From Dama dama (Eukaryota; Chordata; Mammalia; Artiodactyla; Cervidae), in the NCBI RefSeq assembly GCF_033118175.1, contig NC_083701.1, positions 15,147,501-15,211,500 on the forward strand: 64,000 bases of DNA, in the 5' to 3' direction. Of this stretch, positions 32,516-44,381 are shown piece by piece; the stretch's first letter is position 1; every line of letters begins with the position of its first letter. The notes below the pieces were generated by a model that saw only the letters and a list, made by a program, of their open reading frames with translations, did not search any database and had not been told where the DNA came from. The position numbers and the translations under genes were made by a program.

Positions 32516-33117
32516 ATGTCCTAATTAGTGTCAGTCATATGGATAAAATCAAGATAATATCCAATTTAATATGGTCCTGTGACCTCTATTGAAGTTGCAT
32601 TCAGCTACACTGTGACACCAGCAACTGTTTTATTCAAATTTGTATCTAAACCAAGTCAGTGAGATGTTGTGAATTCAGCTGCATATGGAAGCTGAAGATA
32701 AGTTCAGGCTGAATAGAAAGATACCTTTGCTCAAATCTAGGCAGAAGAGGAGATGGCTAAATTGTATAAGGACTGCCACCAGTTAAAATTAGTAAGAAAG
32801 CTTCCAAAATTTACTGAAATGTTCAGATTTTATTAAATTCTTGCTGCAACTCTGAATTATCTTATTAAATATACTAACTTGTAATACTTAGCTAAAGAAA
32901 TACCTGGCAATGGCTTCATCACGAGTGCGTGCGCGCAAACACACACACAAACACACACATTCTCATTATTTGTGGTAGTTATGCTTCATAAAGTTGCCAT
33001 GAACACTGTATTAATACTGTACCACTGTTCACAGGGGAAATATAAGATTAGGTTCCTGTGAGCCTCTGGTCACAACATTTTCATCAATCCATCAATTCGT
33101 AACCTTGTTTTCTGTTT
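32516..33117. other. No gene found; unique AT-rich sequence
   Basis: A CA/GC-alternating stretch lies at 32924-32960 ('gtgcgtgcgcgc' then ACAC units). Confidence 0.5.
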
Positions 33118-33331
33118 AAAGGTGTTGGTTTAGTCACTAAATCATGCCCAACTCTTTGCAACCCTATGGACTATAGCCCACAAGGCTCCTGTGTCCATGG
33201 GATTTCCTAGGCAAGAATACTGGAGTGGGTTGCCATTTCCTTCTTCAGGGGATCTTCCTGATCCAGGGATCAAACTTGGGTCTGGTGCATTGCAGGCAGA
33301 TTCTTTACCAACTGAGCCACCAGGGAAGCCC
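33118..33331 (-). mobile_element. Bov-tA SINE
   Basis: Reverse copy from 'gttggtttagtcactaaatc' to 'gagccaccagggaagccc'. Confidence 0.94.
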
Positions 33332-34119
33332 ATACTTAATTTATGTTGTTGATTCATCAACACTGAACTCACAGTTAACAACGCTATAACCCATGTCTGA
33401 AAGAAGCTTAGCTCATACACCTATATTCCCCATAAGATATGTCATAACCATCTATGCTTAGGTTAGTTATAAGACACTTTGCTTGGGGGCGATTTTAAAC
33501 AGCAAAATCACCCAAAAGAAGCCCAAAAATACTCAAAAGATGTCACTAAATAGATTACAGAAAGGACCCTTGTTTACAATGCAAGAGCTTAAGTAAGAAG
33601 ACTGTGCACTGTTCAGGTGGGAATGTGAGTGCTGGGTGAGTCAAATGTTTTCACTGTTCTACACACGACCACAAATGATTGTGAAAGAACCGCGAATGTA
33701 AGTTTGGGGGTTACAAGCAAATATTAGCAAGTACGCAAATTTGCAAAAGCAGACTTCACAAATAATGAGCATCAGTGGTGAGTGGTGTATGTATTATACT
33801 CGAGTATGGTCCCCAGGGATGCTGGCTCATTGGGAACCCTGTCCTCTGGTTTCAGGCCCTCCAAGCAGATACGGAACAGCTGCAGCTGTGCTTGGCGGCT
33901 TCTCATGGTTCTGAGCAGCATTCACATGCAAAGAACGCTTAGCCAATGCTTTCTCTGTGGACTATTTAAAACAGCCTGCTCTACTCTCTGCCTAGGAGTG
34001 TCTCCTAATACATCCTCCCAGTTAGTGGCAATGTTGGTCCAAAGGCTCACCCAGCACCCTCCTCCTTGAGCCCCCACCTGAATCCCACACAGGCAGCTGA
34101 ACACTCCCATCTCTCCGTT
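33332..34119. other. No gene found; unique sequence
   Basis: Open frames on both strands near 33780-34110 are short and without domains. Confidence 0.5.
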
Positions 34120-34260
34120 GCCCCCTTAGACCTTGTGCAATAACAGGATCCATTGTCCTCTCTGTGTCCCCACCTAGGGTTCTAGACCCAGAGAGCAGAA
34201 ATCACATCTAGTTCATTTTTTTTTTTCATTCCCCATACCTGGCGCAGTTCCCAATGACCA
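34120..34260 (+). repeat. L2 3' part
   Basis: 'gggttctagacccagagagc' then 'acctggcgcagttcccaatg'. Confidence 0.55.
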
Positions 34261-34317
34261 GAGCTGCGGAGTGTTTTGAATCACTGAACAGCAGAAATGA
34301 CAGGCTCATTCCAGATC

Positions 34318-34490
34318 ATCCAGCCTCAGGATGCTCAAAGTGGGGACCACGACCAATCAGCGGCCCCACTGGAGAGCCTGTCAGCAGTGCAGATTCCCTG
34401 GCCCTCCCCAGACCCTTGGAATCAGAATTTCTGGAGCGAGGTCCAGCAATCCATATTGTAACAAATGTTCCAGAATACTCTTGTGCCCAC
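34318..34490 (-). mobile_element. MER5A-like (hAT-Charlie) element
   Basis: 'gatgctcaaagtggggacca', 'agtgcagattccctggccct' and 'cttggaatcagaatttctgg' follow MER5A. Confidence 0.7.
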
Positions 34491-34736
34491 TAGATTCCAG
34501 AAGCCCTGAGTTTGTTTGACTCCCCTGCACCCCATTCCGTTACAGTGGAGGATTGGTAAAGAGACACGTTTCCCCAAAGGCACACATTTGGTTAAGGGCA
34601 GAGGTAGAGAAAGAGCCCACAGTTCTAACTCTTGATCCTGAGCATCCCACAGCGGGGAGGCCAGCAGCTGCCCTCGCTGAAACCAACCCTTCGCAGTGTT
34701 TGTCCACAGACAGGTATGGTTTTCTTCTTGGTCCTC

Positions 34737-34822
34737 ACTCATGGATCTCCTCTTCCTCTTCTTCCTCCCCCTCCTTTTTCTTTTCCCCTGCTCTTCCTCC
34801 TCTCTCACCCTCTCTTCCCCTA
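34737..34822 (+). repeat. Polypyrimidine tract
   Basis: About 80 bases of nearly pure C/T (CTTCCTC-type units). Confidence 0.9.
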
Positions 34823-35598
34823 TCCTTCAACTTGGGGAAATAGCTTAAGCTCTCTGGGGCACCTACTTCCTTTGCATGTCAAATGGAAACAACCACCCCT
34901 CCCCTAGCCAATTCAGGTCAACCCAAAGAACACAAGTTACCTCCAAGTAGATACTCTGGTGATGACTAGAATGACACCATTTAGGGGAAAGGCCTTGAGA
35001 AATTAAAAACGTCCACTCAGAAGGCAAGACTTAGCTCTAAACCCTTCCCCCATTAGGTTGTCAGCCGGGTCCCCACCCAGCCCTCCCTGCCCCCACCATC
35101 CTCTCCCTCAGCTCTGACAACAGGATTTGTTTTTCTCTACAGTGGGCTCGGGGTTATACATACAGGCAACTAGGTGAATGTTCTGGGAGGCCGTTAGTGT
35201 TTCTCAGAATGAGTCATTTTTTCAAAAATAACAAAACCTCTCGACATCACTTGATTTCAGCATTCTCGCCAGGCTCTTGTAACCTCTTTTGCAATTGCAT
35301 TCCAAACACGCCTGACTTTTTTCTCAGGCTTGATGGCAAGTCCCCCGCTCCCAGCAGAAGGACTGAGACACAAAGAAACCAAGCCCCAGGATCTGCCCTT
35401 TCTGGTCCAGAATATGTGTAGATTTCAGATGCTAGGAGGGAAATGTTTGGAGGCTCTGGATAGTGGGGCGAGGAGGGTGGTGCATAAGATCAAAGAGGCT
35501 GCCCTGGCTTCCAGCCTGCAGTTACTCACTGGACTTTGACAAACCACCCTGCTGCATCTCCTTCTCGACCCTAATTAGGACTGAATAAGGATCCCAAG
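34823..35598. other. No gene; possible regulatory motif cluster
   Basis: Unique sequence. An exact AP-1 site TGAGTCAT (35210-35217) and a TEAD-like GCATTCCA (35297-35304), preceded by a C/EBP-like TTGCAAT, lie within 100 bases. Suggestive only. Confidence 0.4.
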
Positions 35599-35833
35599 GG
35601 GCTTCCCAGGTGGCCCAGTGGTAAAAGAATCCACCTGCCAACGCAGGAGATGCAGGAGACTTGGGTTCCATCACTGGGTTGGGAAGATCCCCTGGAGGAG
35701 GAATCAGCAACCCACTCCAGTATTCTTGCCTGGAGAAACCCATGGACAGAGGAGCCTGGCCAGCTACAGTCCACGGGGTCTCACAGAGTCAGACATGACT
35801 GAGCAACTGAGCACACACACACACACGCACTAC
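35599..35833 (+). mobile_element. Bov-tA SINE with perfect 12-bp TSD
   Basis: Complete copy with an AC-rich tail. 'aaggatcccaag' occurs at 35587-35598 and 35834-35845. Confidence 0.96.
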
Positions 35834-36029
35834 AAGGATCCCAAGAGTGATAACTAACCATTGCTTAATGTGTCATGATTTTACGAAGCACATTTCACCT
35901 CCATCGCCTCCTAGAGAAGCTTAGAGAGAGTGGACGTCTTGCCAGAGTTCTGACAGTTGATGATGGTGATAGTCTCCACGCACTGAGTGAGCCAGGAGCT
36001 TTATCGCTTGTATCTACCAATGCCCAGAT

Positions 36030-36150
36030 AGGTTGTTACTCTTCCCATTTTCTAGATAGAGAAACTGAGGCTCAGAGAGGTTAAGTAACTTTTCTAGTGT
36101 CTCACAGCAAGTGGCAGAGCTGGAAGTGAAACCCAGATGTGCCTGACTTC
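36030..36150 (-). repeat. MIR
   Basis: 'tctagatagagaaactgagg', 'ctcagagaggttaagtaact' and 'cagcaagtggcagagctgga'. Well preserved. Confidence 0.92.
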
Positions 36151-36194
36151 AAAGCTTGTATCTTTTCCAACCTCTCAGAGGCAAATCCTGCTCT

Positions 36195-36345
36195 CCAAAC
36201 ACTTTGCACATTATTCCACTGACATTTACTGTGGATTTGAATTTTCACTCTATGTACCTCCATCCTATGAGCTTCTCAGAGCAAAGACAGAGCTTCATTC
36301 ATCTCTGTACCCTCAGCACACAGCTTGCTTGGATCGGTGCCTTGA
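36195..36345 (+). repeat. L2 3' part
   Basis: 'ctatgagcttctcagagcaa' and 'ttcatctctgtaccctcagc'. Confidence 0.65.
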
Positions 36346-37224
36346 CACAGAGGCACGTACCCACCATTGGATGAAATCCCTGATGGACTCAACCTCTGGC
36401 CCTCAAAAGGCAGAACTGCGTGTGTCCCCTACACACACTGCTACCCCCATTCCAGAACACTCGGAGCCTATAGTCTCCAGGAAGTGTCGCATCTAAACCT
36501 GCTCCCTGTACCTCCTGACCTTGGTAAAGACATCTCACCTCCCCAAGTTCCCAGCTTTCTCGTCTAAGCAAATATGTTACTGGACAGGAGACCTCAGAGG
36601 ACCTCCGGGCTCTCATAAGTGATGCTTCTGAAAGGGCACTGAGATTTCTCAAGAAGTCAGGGCCTAGCACATTTGTTGGTTGAATAATGGTTGTTTGCAA
36701 AAAGGGAGCAGCAAAGCTCTTAAAGAGAATCCGTAACTTTGATCCAGGAGTATACTTTGCATTTGCTCTTGTTTCTATAAGATCCTTGCACTAAAGGGGA
36801 AGTAAAACCTCAGAAGTCTTAACTCTGTGTGACTAAAATCCTGTGTGAATGAAAATCAGATATCGGTATCCCTATTGTTTCTGCCTTGCATTAGGACTCA
36901 AGGTGGGTGTCACGTTCCCACAGCCCCCACTCTCTCAAGCTGCCCCATCACCAGGTTGAGTGGGGTGACCCTCTGCCACATTTAGGTCAGGGCACACATC
37001 ACTTTTGTGTTAAAACTGCCTGCTTATTTCTCTCTTCTCCTGACGGCTGTGCACCCGTATTTATCTATTTCCTAGTACACTTCATACCCGGTGGCTCTTT
37101 GCGTCTTCAGCATTTTGCCAGAGTGCAAAAGCAGGAGCTGCCACTTAAGAAATGTTCGGTGATGGTGCAACTTCCCCAGTTCCAGACTCCGGCAGAATCC
37201 TGTTCTGAGGGCACATCCACAGGA
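36346..37224. other. No gene found
   Basis: Mostly unique. 37005-37110 may be a weak L2 piece ('tatttctctcttctcctgac'). Confidence 0.45.
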
Positions 37225-37345
37225 TAACCCTGGGAACTAGGCAGCGTATCTCTCCTTGTACCCATTTTAAAGATAAAGGCACTAAGACTCAGAATGCTGA
37301 CAGACTCATCCAACACTGCACAGCCCAGAAGGAGTAGCTCCCACA
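37225..37345 (-). repeat. MIR
   Basis: 'acccattttaaagataaagg' and 'catccaacactgcacagccc'. Confidence 0.6.
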
Positions 37346-38744
37346 CACAAATCACAAAACCGCAGACCAAGCGATCTGGGGTGGGAGGGGGTCCTTGATA
37401 GCCATGCAAAACAAGAGTTCATCCAACCTGGTTTTAACAAAAGAATCTTATTTTTTTTTTCCCCCAGTGAAATCTTACTCAGAATCACAATACAAGTAGT
37501 TTGGTTGGGAGAATCTACCCTTGATAATAAAAAAGTAGAAAAATTGAACACTCATCATTTCAGCCCCTGAGCTGGCCCTCAGGAGGAGGGAGAGGGTTCA
37601 GCAACAACATTGGAAAGGCACCAATCCAAACAGACGTTCTAGAACACCTGCGTTTAAGTTCTAGTCTTGTGTTCCTTCAACTGCAGTGGCCGCTCCCGCA
37701 AGGTTGCCTTCCTCATTCAAAAACTCCCTTGCGGCCAGCGCTGTGAAGTTCTGCGCTCAGTGCTGCCGGGGAGGCCCAGGTAGGTTGCCCCTGGGGTCCA
37801 AGGATCTGCTTCGGTCTCCAGTCCTACCGTTTCCTGGCTGGGAACCTTGGAAAAGGCGATCTCTTCCCCGGAGCCTTGGCTACTTCATCTCAAAGTGACC
37901 CCAAGGCTTGGACTGAATCAGAATCCGTTGTCCCATGAATGTAGTAAACACACTGAGGATGGATCTTGACATCTTCATGTGCTCCAGAAGTGTCGATGGC
38001 ATCTGCTGATGCAGGGCTCTCCAAGGTGAATCCCCAGGAAGGACCTGCGATCACGTTCGTTAGGATGCCCATGAGTTTATTTTAATTGTCACAGCTCGTC
38101 CTACAGGTGAATGGGGTTTATGTTTACGGCAGCGATGTTTGTGCTAAAGACATGGATGTAAATGAATGAAATGTGGGTTGGCTTCATCTCAAATGCCAAG
38201 TTAGCAGAATTACAGGCAGCAAACAGGTATGGCCAGCATGGAGCAAGAACACCTGAATGGATGGGTCTTGGGAGCCTGAGTGCACAGGTTAAAGAGAAGG
38301 GTGGGGCAGAGAGCCACACTTCATGTGCTTGGCTTCTGTTTCCTCACCCCCAGCCGGCTGTCTCTCGGAGCTGATGACAGGTGCCTTGCAGCACACATAA
38401 TTCCATCAGGTAACGCTGTCTAAGTTGGAAGCCTCCCAGATCCCCTGCAGGTCTCGAAGGGAAGGAGACAACGAGGGCTCAGGAAAGAAGCCTCCAGGAA
38501 CAGCTTTTCCGCTCTGCCTCTCATATCTCCATCTTGATCTGAAAGGTGGCTCCTGGCTGGCAGCAGCCAGCTTCTGCAGGAGCCTCTGGATTCCAAGTTC
38601 GAAGCCGTTTGTTATTTTTAACAATAATAATAATCCTCTAACATGTGTATTGTGGACCCGGTCTTCACTCCATTGCATCACTGCCTTTGAAATCCTCGTG
38701 TCTCGTGGAACAAGAAAGCTGGACAGGGGCCGTAAGCCCTTCTT
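37346..38744. other. No gene found; mildly CpG-enriched patch
   Basis: 37686-37870 holds about ten CpGs, below island density. A T/C run lies at 37449-37465. An (AAT)n run is at 38622-38633. No exon supported. Confidence 0.5.
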
Positions 38745-38845
38745 GGGAGATGAGGAAACAAGTCTCCCACTTGCTGTGGGTCATGGAGCACATAGATGGC
38801 AGCATGCACGTGGACTGGAATCTGGGATCTTCACTCCAATTCCAG
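38745..38845 (-). repeat. MIR fragment
   Basis: 'gagatgaggaaacaagtctc' and 'gggtcatggagcacatagat'. Confidence 0.5.
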
Positions 38846-39234
38846 TCCTCTTTCTAAAGGCTGTTCCTCCTGGAAACTTCCAGTAACCCACAAGCGAAGA
38901 AGGGAAGGGCCAGTGCCCCTGCCTTGCAGCCTGGTCAGCCAAAGGTCTCTGGCAGGCATGGGGGCCTCCCTGCATGACGACATGACCCAGGGCATCAGAA
39001 CAGCAAGGCTCGGCCAGCAGCATCCTTGTAAATTCCTGGCCCGGAGCTCTGAGCCTTCACCAGCACTTCCAGGTCTCTCTTGTCTTCCTTCTGTGGTCGG
39101 GTCAAGGGAAGCAGGTTCCTCTGGGGCATCCACTGACTTGCCCTTTCTTTGAGTCCCAGAGCCCATGGACAGACTAGGTTCAGAGGTCTCAAGGCCAGAG
39201 TGGAAACGTCCCCACACAAGGGTTTCAGAGTGGT
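38846..39234. other. No gene found
   Basis: Overlapping short open frames only. Nothing recognised. Confidence 0.5.
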
Positions 39235-39457
39235 GTGTGCATGCTAAGTCACTTCAATCCTATCTGACTCTTTGCGACCCTATGGACTGTAGCCCACCAG
39301 GCTCCTCTGTCCATGAGGATTCTCCAGGCAAGAATACTGGAGTAGGTTGCCATGCCCTCCTCCACAGGATCTTCCCCACTCAAGGATCGAACCTGCATCT
39401 CTTATGTCTCCTGCGTTGGTCGGCGGGTTCTTCATTACTAGCGCTACCCGGGAAGCC
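39235..39457 (-). mobile_element. Bov-tA SINE with perfect TSD
   Basis: Reverse copy, head variant 'actagcgctacccgggaagc'. 'cagagtggt' occurs at 39226-39234 and 39458-39466. Confidence 0.95.
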
Positions 39458-40106
39458 CAGAGTGGTAGAGGCTGCAATCCAGTGTGACCCGAGAAGCTTG
39501 TGCGAAGCGCGCACACCCACCGTGCATCTCTCCAGGTATGTCACAGTTTCTGTTGAGCTGGGCAGGTGTATTTTCAACAAGCTCTCCAGCTAACTCCTAC
39601 TTGCCTCACCAACAAACCCAGAGCCAAAGAAGGCACCTCATCTTACAGAGAGGGAAACTGAGTCCCACAGAGGAGAAGTTTCTAGAAGTTATCAAAGGAA
39701 ATTGGGGACTCTGTGACTCAGAAGGCATTCTCCTTTCTGAGCCTCAGTTGCCCCAGCAGTGAAAAACCACCTTTAAGTCCCTTTTCACTGACACTCTGCT
39801 TCTATGAGGTATAAATCCAGCTCAGTCTCCTAAAGCCAAACAGAATCTCAGGTGGAGGAGACAGGGCCCCCAGAGGAACAATTCTTCAGAGTTCTTCCTT
39901 AGCACAACAAAGACCAAGCTCTTGCACTTGCATCCCAAAGCTCAACTTAAGATCCTTCATTATTAAAAGAGGTGTAGAGAATAGAGGAGATTAAAAAGAT
40001 GAGGGAAGGCATGACATGGGGAGCTGTGGTGCCTTCCCAGTCCTCATTCCTGTTCTCTGTTCCTGCTGATTTTCATTGATGATGTTCTGGAAAAGCTGAC
40101 AGTAAA
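39458..40106. other. No gene found; MIR-like patch
   Basis: 39625-39700 ('catcttacagagagggaaac') is a reversed MIR fragment. The rest is unique. Confidence 0.5.
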
Positions 40107-40786
40107 GAGATCAACTCAGTCCATCCTAAAGGAAATCAACCCTGAATATTCATTGGAAGGACTAATGCTGAATCTCCAATACTTTGGCCACCTGATGTGA
40201 AGCGCCAGCTCGTCTGAAAAGACCTTGATGCTAGGAAATATTGAAGGCAGGAGGAGAAGAGGGGACAGAGGATGAGAGGTTTGGATGATATCACTGACTC
40301 AATGGATATGAGTTTGAGCAAACTTTGAACTGTGGCATTGGACTCTTGAGAGTCCCTTGGACTACAAGGAGATCCAACCAGTGCATCCTAAAGGAAATCA
40401 GTCCTGAATATTTATTGGAAGGACTGATGCTGAAGCTGAAACTCCAATACTTTGGCCACCCAATGTGAAGAACTGACTCATTTGAAAAGACCCTGATGCT
40501 GGGAAAGATTGAAGGTGGGAGGAGAAGAGGACGACAGAGGATGAGATGGTTGGATGGCATCACCGACTCAATGGACATGAGTTTGAGTAGACTTCGGGAG
40601 TTGGTGATGGACAGGGAGGCCTGGCATGCTGCAGTCCATGGAGTCACAAAGAGTCAGACACAACTTTGCAACTGAACTGTACTGAAACTCTGGGAGATAG
40701 TGAAGGACAGGGAAGACTGGCATGCTGAAGTCCATGGGGTCACAAAGAGTTAGACACGACTGAGCGACTAAACAACAACAACAACC
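40107..40786 (+). mobile_element. BovB/ART2A 3' end, split by a second BovB copy
   Basis: Outer copy: 40107-40324 (to 'gagtttgagcaaact') continues at 40685 ('aaactctgggagatagtg') and ends in 'ctaaacaacaacaacaac'. The pieces align as one element once the inner copy is removed. It carries frame-breaking changes in the BovB coding remnant. Confidence 0.88.
40325..40684 (+). mobile_element. BovB/ART2A copy nested in another BovB
   Basis: Starts 'ttgaactgtggcattgg' and ends 'caactgaactgtactg'. Short flanking repeat 'aaact' at 40320-40324 and 40685-40689. Same orientation as its host, less decayed. Confidence 0.88.
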
Positions 40787-41109
40787 TCCCACCCCAGGAG
40801 TGGAACCTTGGCTAAGCCAACTATTGAAGTCCACCTACCTACAAACAGTGATTGGTCCAAGAGTAAGCAATGATCTAAACTGACCTGATAAGAGTGAATT
40901 GCAAGATACCTACTGAAAACAGGAGAAAAATAATCTTCTGTCTCTATCTGAATATGATACAAAGTACATAACCAAGGAAGTGCTGGAAGCCATCTTGCAA
41001 ACAGAAGGAGAACCAGCATTAAAGGAAATTGATATCATAGGAGGCAGAGTGAAGAAACAGAGGTCTTTAGAGGCATTTTTCAGCTAACTACTGGATCAAG
41101 CATTGCCTG

Positions 41110-41350
41110 AAGCATACACTGTAGAACTAACTCCTGGTGTGATGGGACTTGGAGGTAGGGCTTTGCTACTCTTGCCCACTCTGCTATTCAAGGACACAGC
41201 CAGAAAATAGCCAGGAATCAGGTCACCCTTCACAGACATCAAATCTGCTGGCACCTCCTCTTAGACTTCCAGCCTCTAGAACTGTGGTTTACTGTCTGAG
41301 TCACCGACTGTATGATATTTTTTTGTTATAGCAGCCCAAAAGGACTAAGA
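41110..41350 (+). mobile_element. MaLR-type (MST/MLT1-like) LTR 3' part
   Basis: 'ctggtgtgatgggacttgga', 'agacttccagcctctagaac', 'ttttgttatagcagcccaaa' and a terminal 'ggactaaga'. Confidence 0.7.
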
Positions 41351-41641
41351 CGTCCTAGGCATGAGTGCTTTGCCAGTAGAGATGAAGATGAGCAACCAAA
41401 CCCATCCCAGCTTCATGTCAAAAGAGTTCATGCTTATCAGCTTATCAAGGATTTTCTCTGCTCCCTGCCTATCCCAGAATCTTTTGCAGTTAGGTGGGAC
41501 CACATAGCTACTTCTGATCAATGGATTGTGAAGATAAGAATCAAGGATGTTAAGAACTAGTGTCCCTCCTTTATCATTCTCTTCTCCACGAGAGACTTTG
41601 GTGATCATGTGTCCCAGGAGATGCTTGTGTTATTATGTAAA

Positions 41642-41949
41642 GTGAAAGTTGCTCAGTCATGACCGACACTTTGTGACCCCATGGACCATATAGTTCAAGA
41701 AATTCTTCAGGCCAGAATACTGGAGTGGGTAGCCATTGCCTTCTCCAGGGGATCCTCCCAACCCAGGGATCAAACCCAGATCTCCTGCATTGCAGATGGA
41801 TTCTTTACCAGCTGAGCCACAAGGGAAGCCCAAGAATACTGGAGTGGGTAGCCTATCCCTTCACCAAGGGATCTTCCTGACCCAGGAATCAAACTGGGGT
41901 CTCCTGCAAACAGGCAGATTCTTTACCAACTGAGCTATCAGGGAAGCCC
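41642..41949 (-). mobile_element. Bov-tA SINE with duplicated head region
   Basis: A normal reverse copy (41642-41831) is followed directly by a second partial copy (41832-41949) starting 'aagaatactggagtggg' and ending in another head. One pair of flanking repeats ('attatgtaaa' at 41632-41641, 'attgtgtaaa' at 41953-41962) encloses both, pointing to a single insertion with internal duplication. About 280 bases (41351-41631) upstream hold an unassigned old repeat-like segment. Confidence 0.85.
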
Positions 41950-41962
41950 GTAATTGTGTAAA

Positions 41963-42318
41963 ACCACAAGATTTTCAGGGTTTATCTGTTATCACAGCAG
42001 AGACTATTCCATCCTAAATTTAAATGGAGGGTACACACAGAGAATTGGACACAAAAAAGTTTCCCGTTGATGTCAAAGCTCTAGAGTAGGAACCAGTAAG
42101 TTTTTGCTAGTAAAAGCAGACGAGGAGATAACTCAGTTATAAGAAATAGGTTCAGTTCTGAGCAATTATATGTTATCCAACTACCTTTGAGCCTCTGTGA
42201 GGCCTAGTCCTGAGAGTCTTGTTCATTCTGTGATGCTGGTAGTGATATATTCCTGACTCCCCAAGGAGCTTGACCCGAATTTTGGAAGCTCCTTTATTCT
42301 TATATGTATCCTCAGAAC
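41963..42318. other. No gene found; unique sequence
   Basis: Nothing recognised. Confidence 0.5.
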
Positions 42319-42527
42319 TGGGTTTCCCTAGTGGCTCAGCAGTAAAGAATCTGCCTGCAATGCAGGCGCACCCATGATCCCTGGGTGGGGAAGATCTCCT
42401 GGAGAAGGGCATGGCAACCCACTCCAGTATTCTTGCCTGGAGAATCCCATGGACAGAGGAGCCTGGTGGGTTACATAGGGTCATGAAAAATTGGACACAA
42501 TTGAAGTGAGTTAGCACACACAGACAC
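42319..42527 (+). mobile_element. Bov-tA SINE
   Basis: Head 'gggtttccctagtggctcag' to an ACAC tail. 'atcctcagaa' (42308-42317) and 'atcctcacaa' (42528-42537) match at 9 of 10. Confidence 0.94.
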
Positions 42528-42769
42528 ATCCTCACAATCACCCCATGAGTTGAAGTTATTTGAATGTCTCTGCAACCCAAAGAGGCTGCCAACACACCAA
42601 GCCTTTATGATCTGAACCCTGTTGGGTTTTGAAGCCTACCTCCTCTATGTGTTTCTCAGGTTCTCCCTGAGCACCGGCTACATTTGCCAGACTCACCCAG
42701 CCCTCTCAGGCCTCTAAGCTTGGTGGTTCTTGCTTTAGCTCAGGAATGACCTTCCCACTGTTTCATTTG

Positions 42770-42885
42770 TTAAACGTCTGTTCATCCTTCAAACCCCAGC
42801 TCAAGGCCAGCCTTTCCTGAGGCTGCCAGTTTCTCAAGCTAGAATTAGTCACTTCCTTTTCTTCTCTTCCATGGTGCTCAAACTC
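42770..42885 (+). repeat. L2
   Basis: 'gttcatccttcaaaccccag', 'ctcaaggccagcctttcctg'. Confidence 0.8.
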
Positions 42886-42894
42886 AGATTTTGT

Positions 42895-43030
42895 TTTTCA
42901 CTCGTAAGACAGGTATAATAATAATTTGTACTTTACTGGCTGGCTGAGAAGGTCAAAGGAAACCATGTGTGGGAAAACTCTTAGAAAAATAAAACAGACT
43001 GTCAAAAAAAAAAAAAAAAAGAAAAGAAAA
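42895..43030 (+). repeat. MIR 3' tail plus A-run
   Basis: 'acaggtataataataatttg' and 'gaaaactcttagaaaaataa' resemble a MIR tail, followed by A18 (43003-43020) and an AAAAG stretch. Confidence 0.5.
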
Positions 43031-43204
43031 ATATTAGAGACTATGTCAACATGAATTTGTATTGTGATAGTGCTTCCCTCCAGGAGAGCATATTTCATTC
43101 TAGCTAATGTTATGGTTTGCCTTGTACTTTCCTCCTTTCTCTGTTATCAATTAGGGTATTTTTTGGTTGTGTAAAGAAATTCTGTCTACTGCAAGCACCC
43201 TCCC

Positions 43205-43680
43205 TAGTAAAAAAAAATGCAAATGATATATACAGATTCCATATCAGTTAAGAGGTGTGTTTGGCTACAAGTAACCAAATTTCTAAACTTAGTGGTTTAA
43301 AATGGCAAGGGGTTCTCTGCAAGAGGTCCAAAGGGGAATTGGGTTCTGATGTCACTAAACAGTCTGTGTGGTTCTCCTAGCCTTTTCCTCAGGCTCATAG
43401 CTTGTCTGCTGCAGCTGCAACCATCATGTCCTTCCTTATCCCAGTAGGAAGAAGGAGCAAAGGGAGACACATCCCCAGCAGATAATACACTTACATCTAC
43501 TGGCTAAGTCACATGATCATCCCAAACTGTAAGGCAGCGTTGAGCTTTCCACCTTCTAGAATAGAGAAAGTGCAGCGCGGATATGTGCTGAGTGAACCAG
43601 TCTATATTATCTGCCACAAGCAAGCTCTCAGAAAGAAGGAAAAGCTGAATAGCCAGATGTCAGAAACTAAGGTACAGTTT
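43205..43680. repeat. Old interspersed repeat, family not identified
   Basis: 'tggctacaagtaaccaaat', 'ttagtggtttaaaatggcaa', 'tggctaagtcacatgatcat' recall an old LTR or DNA-transposon type in which the same words appear in this order. Confidence 0.35.
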
Positions 43681-44104
43681 TCTTCAGGGTGTTACTAACC
43701 AGATCAGTTCTAGCCATTTGACGTTCTTGAGTCCTGATTTATTTTCCCATAGCCTGATTTTTTCCAGCTGGAGGCAAATGCCTACTCCTTGGCTAGAGGA
43801 GTGCAGGAGCTTCAATGAGCAAGCCACCCAATGTGGCATGCATACAATGAGGGAAAGGGAGAGCCCAAAAGGAAAATGAGAAAGCGAGGCAGATGAGAAA
43901 CAAGAAGTCCTTACATTGCCCTTATTAGGATGCGATCTCCCCGGAAACAGAATTCCTGACTTTCTCTTCTGCACATCTGTGGCTGTACCCGGCAAAATGC
44001 TGAAGTCAACCAGTCCATGATTTTATTCTTCAGCCAGGAGCTGGAATTTGTTTTCTCCTCTTTGTTTTGATTTGTGTCATTGTCATTTGTATCCTCATGG
44101 AATG
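43681..44104. other. No gene found; unique sequence
   Basis: Nothing recognised. Confidence 0.5.
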
Positions 44105-44335
44105 AATGGATCTTGAAGCCAGACAGATCAGGAATGGAATTCAAGCTTCACTACCCCTCTCTCTGTGGCTTCGGTCAAGATACTTTACTCTCTATGCCTC
44201 AGTTTTCCTATCTGCAAAATAAGGAGATTGAAACCAATCCCATGAGGTTGCTAAACAAATGAAATAATACAGTGTGTGTAAAGCACTTTGCAAGTGCCTA
44301 GCACATAGTAGCCACTCCAAAATCAATGGTCTATT
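44105..44335 (+). repeat. MIR, near complete
   Basis: 'ttgaagccagacagatcagg', 'ctcagttttcctatctgcaa', 'gtgcctagcacatagtagcc'. Confidence 0.9.
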
Positions 44336-44381
44336 ATTATTTTTATGTGGGAATTTTAAGCAACAGGAGCACAGTGAATAA

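Noticed and set aside
37776..37785. CAG/GTAGGT, a good 5' splice-site match beside a CpG-enriched patch (37686-37870)
   Set aside because: No upstream ATG-initiated frame, no matching acceptor, and CpG density below island level.
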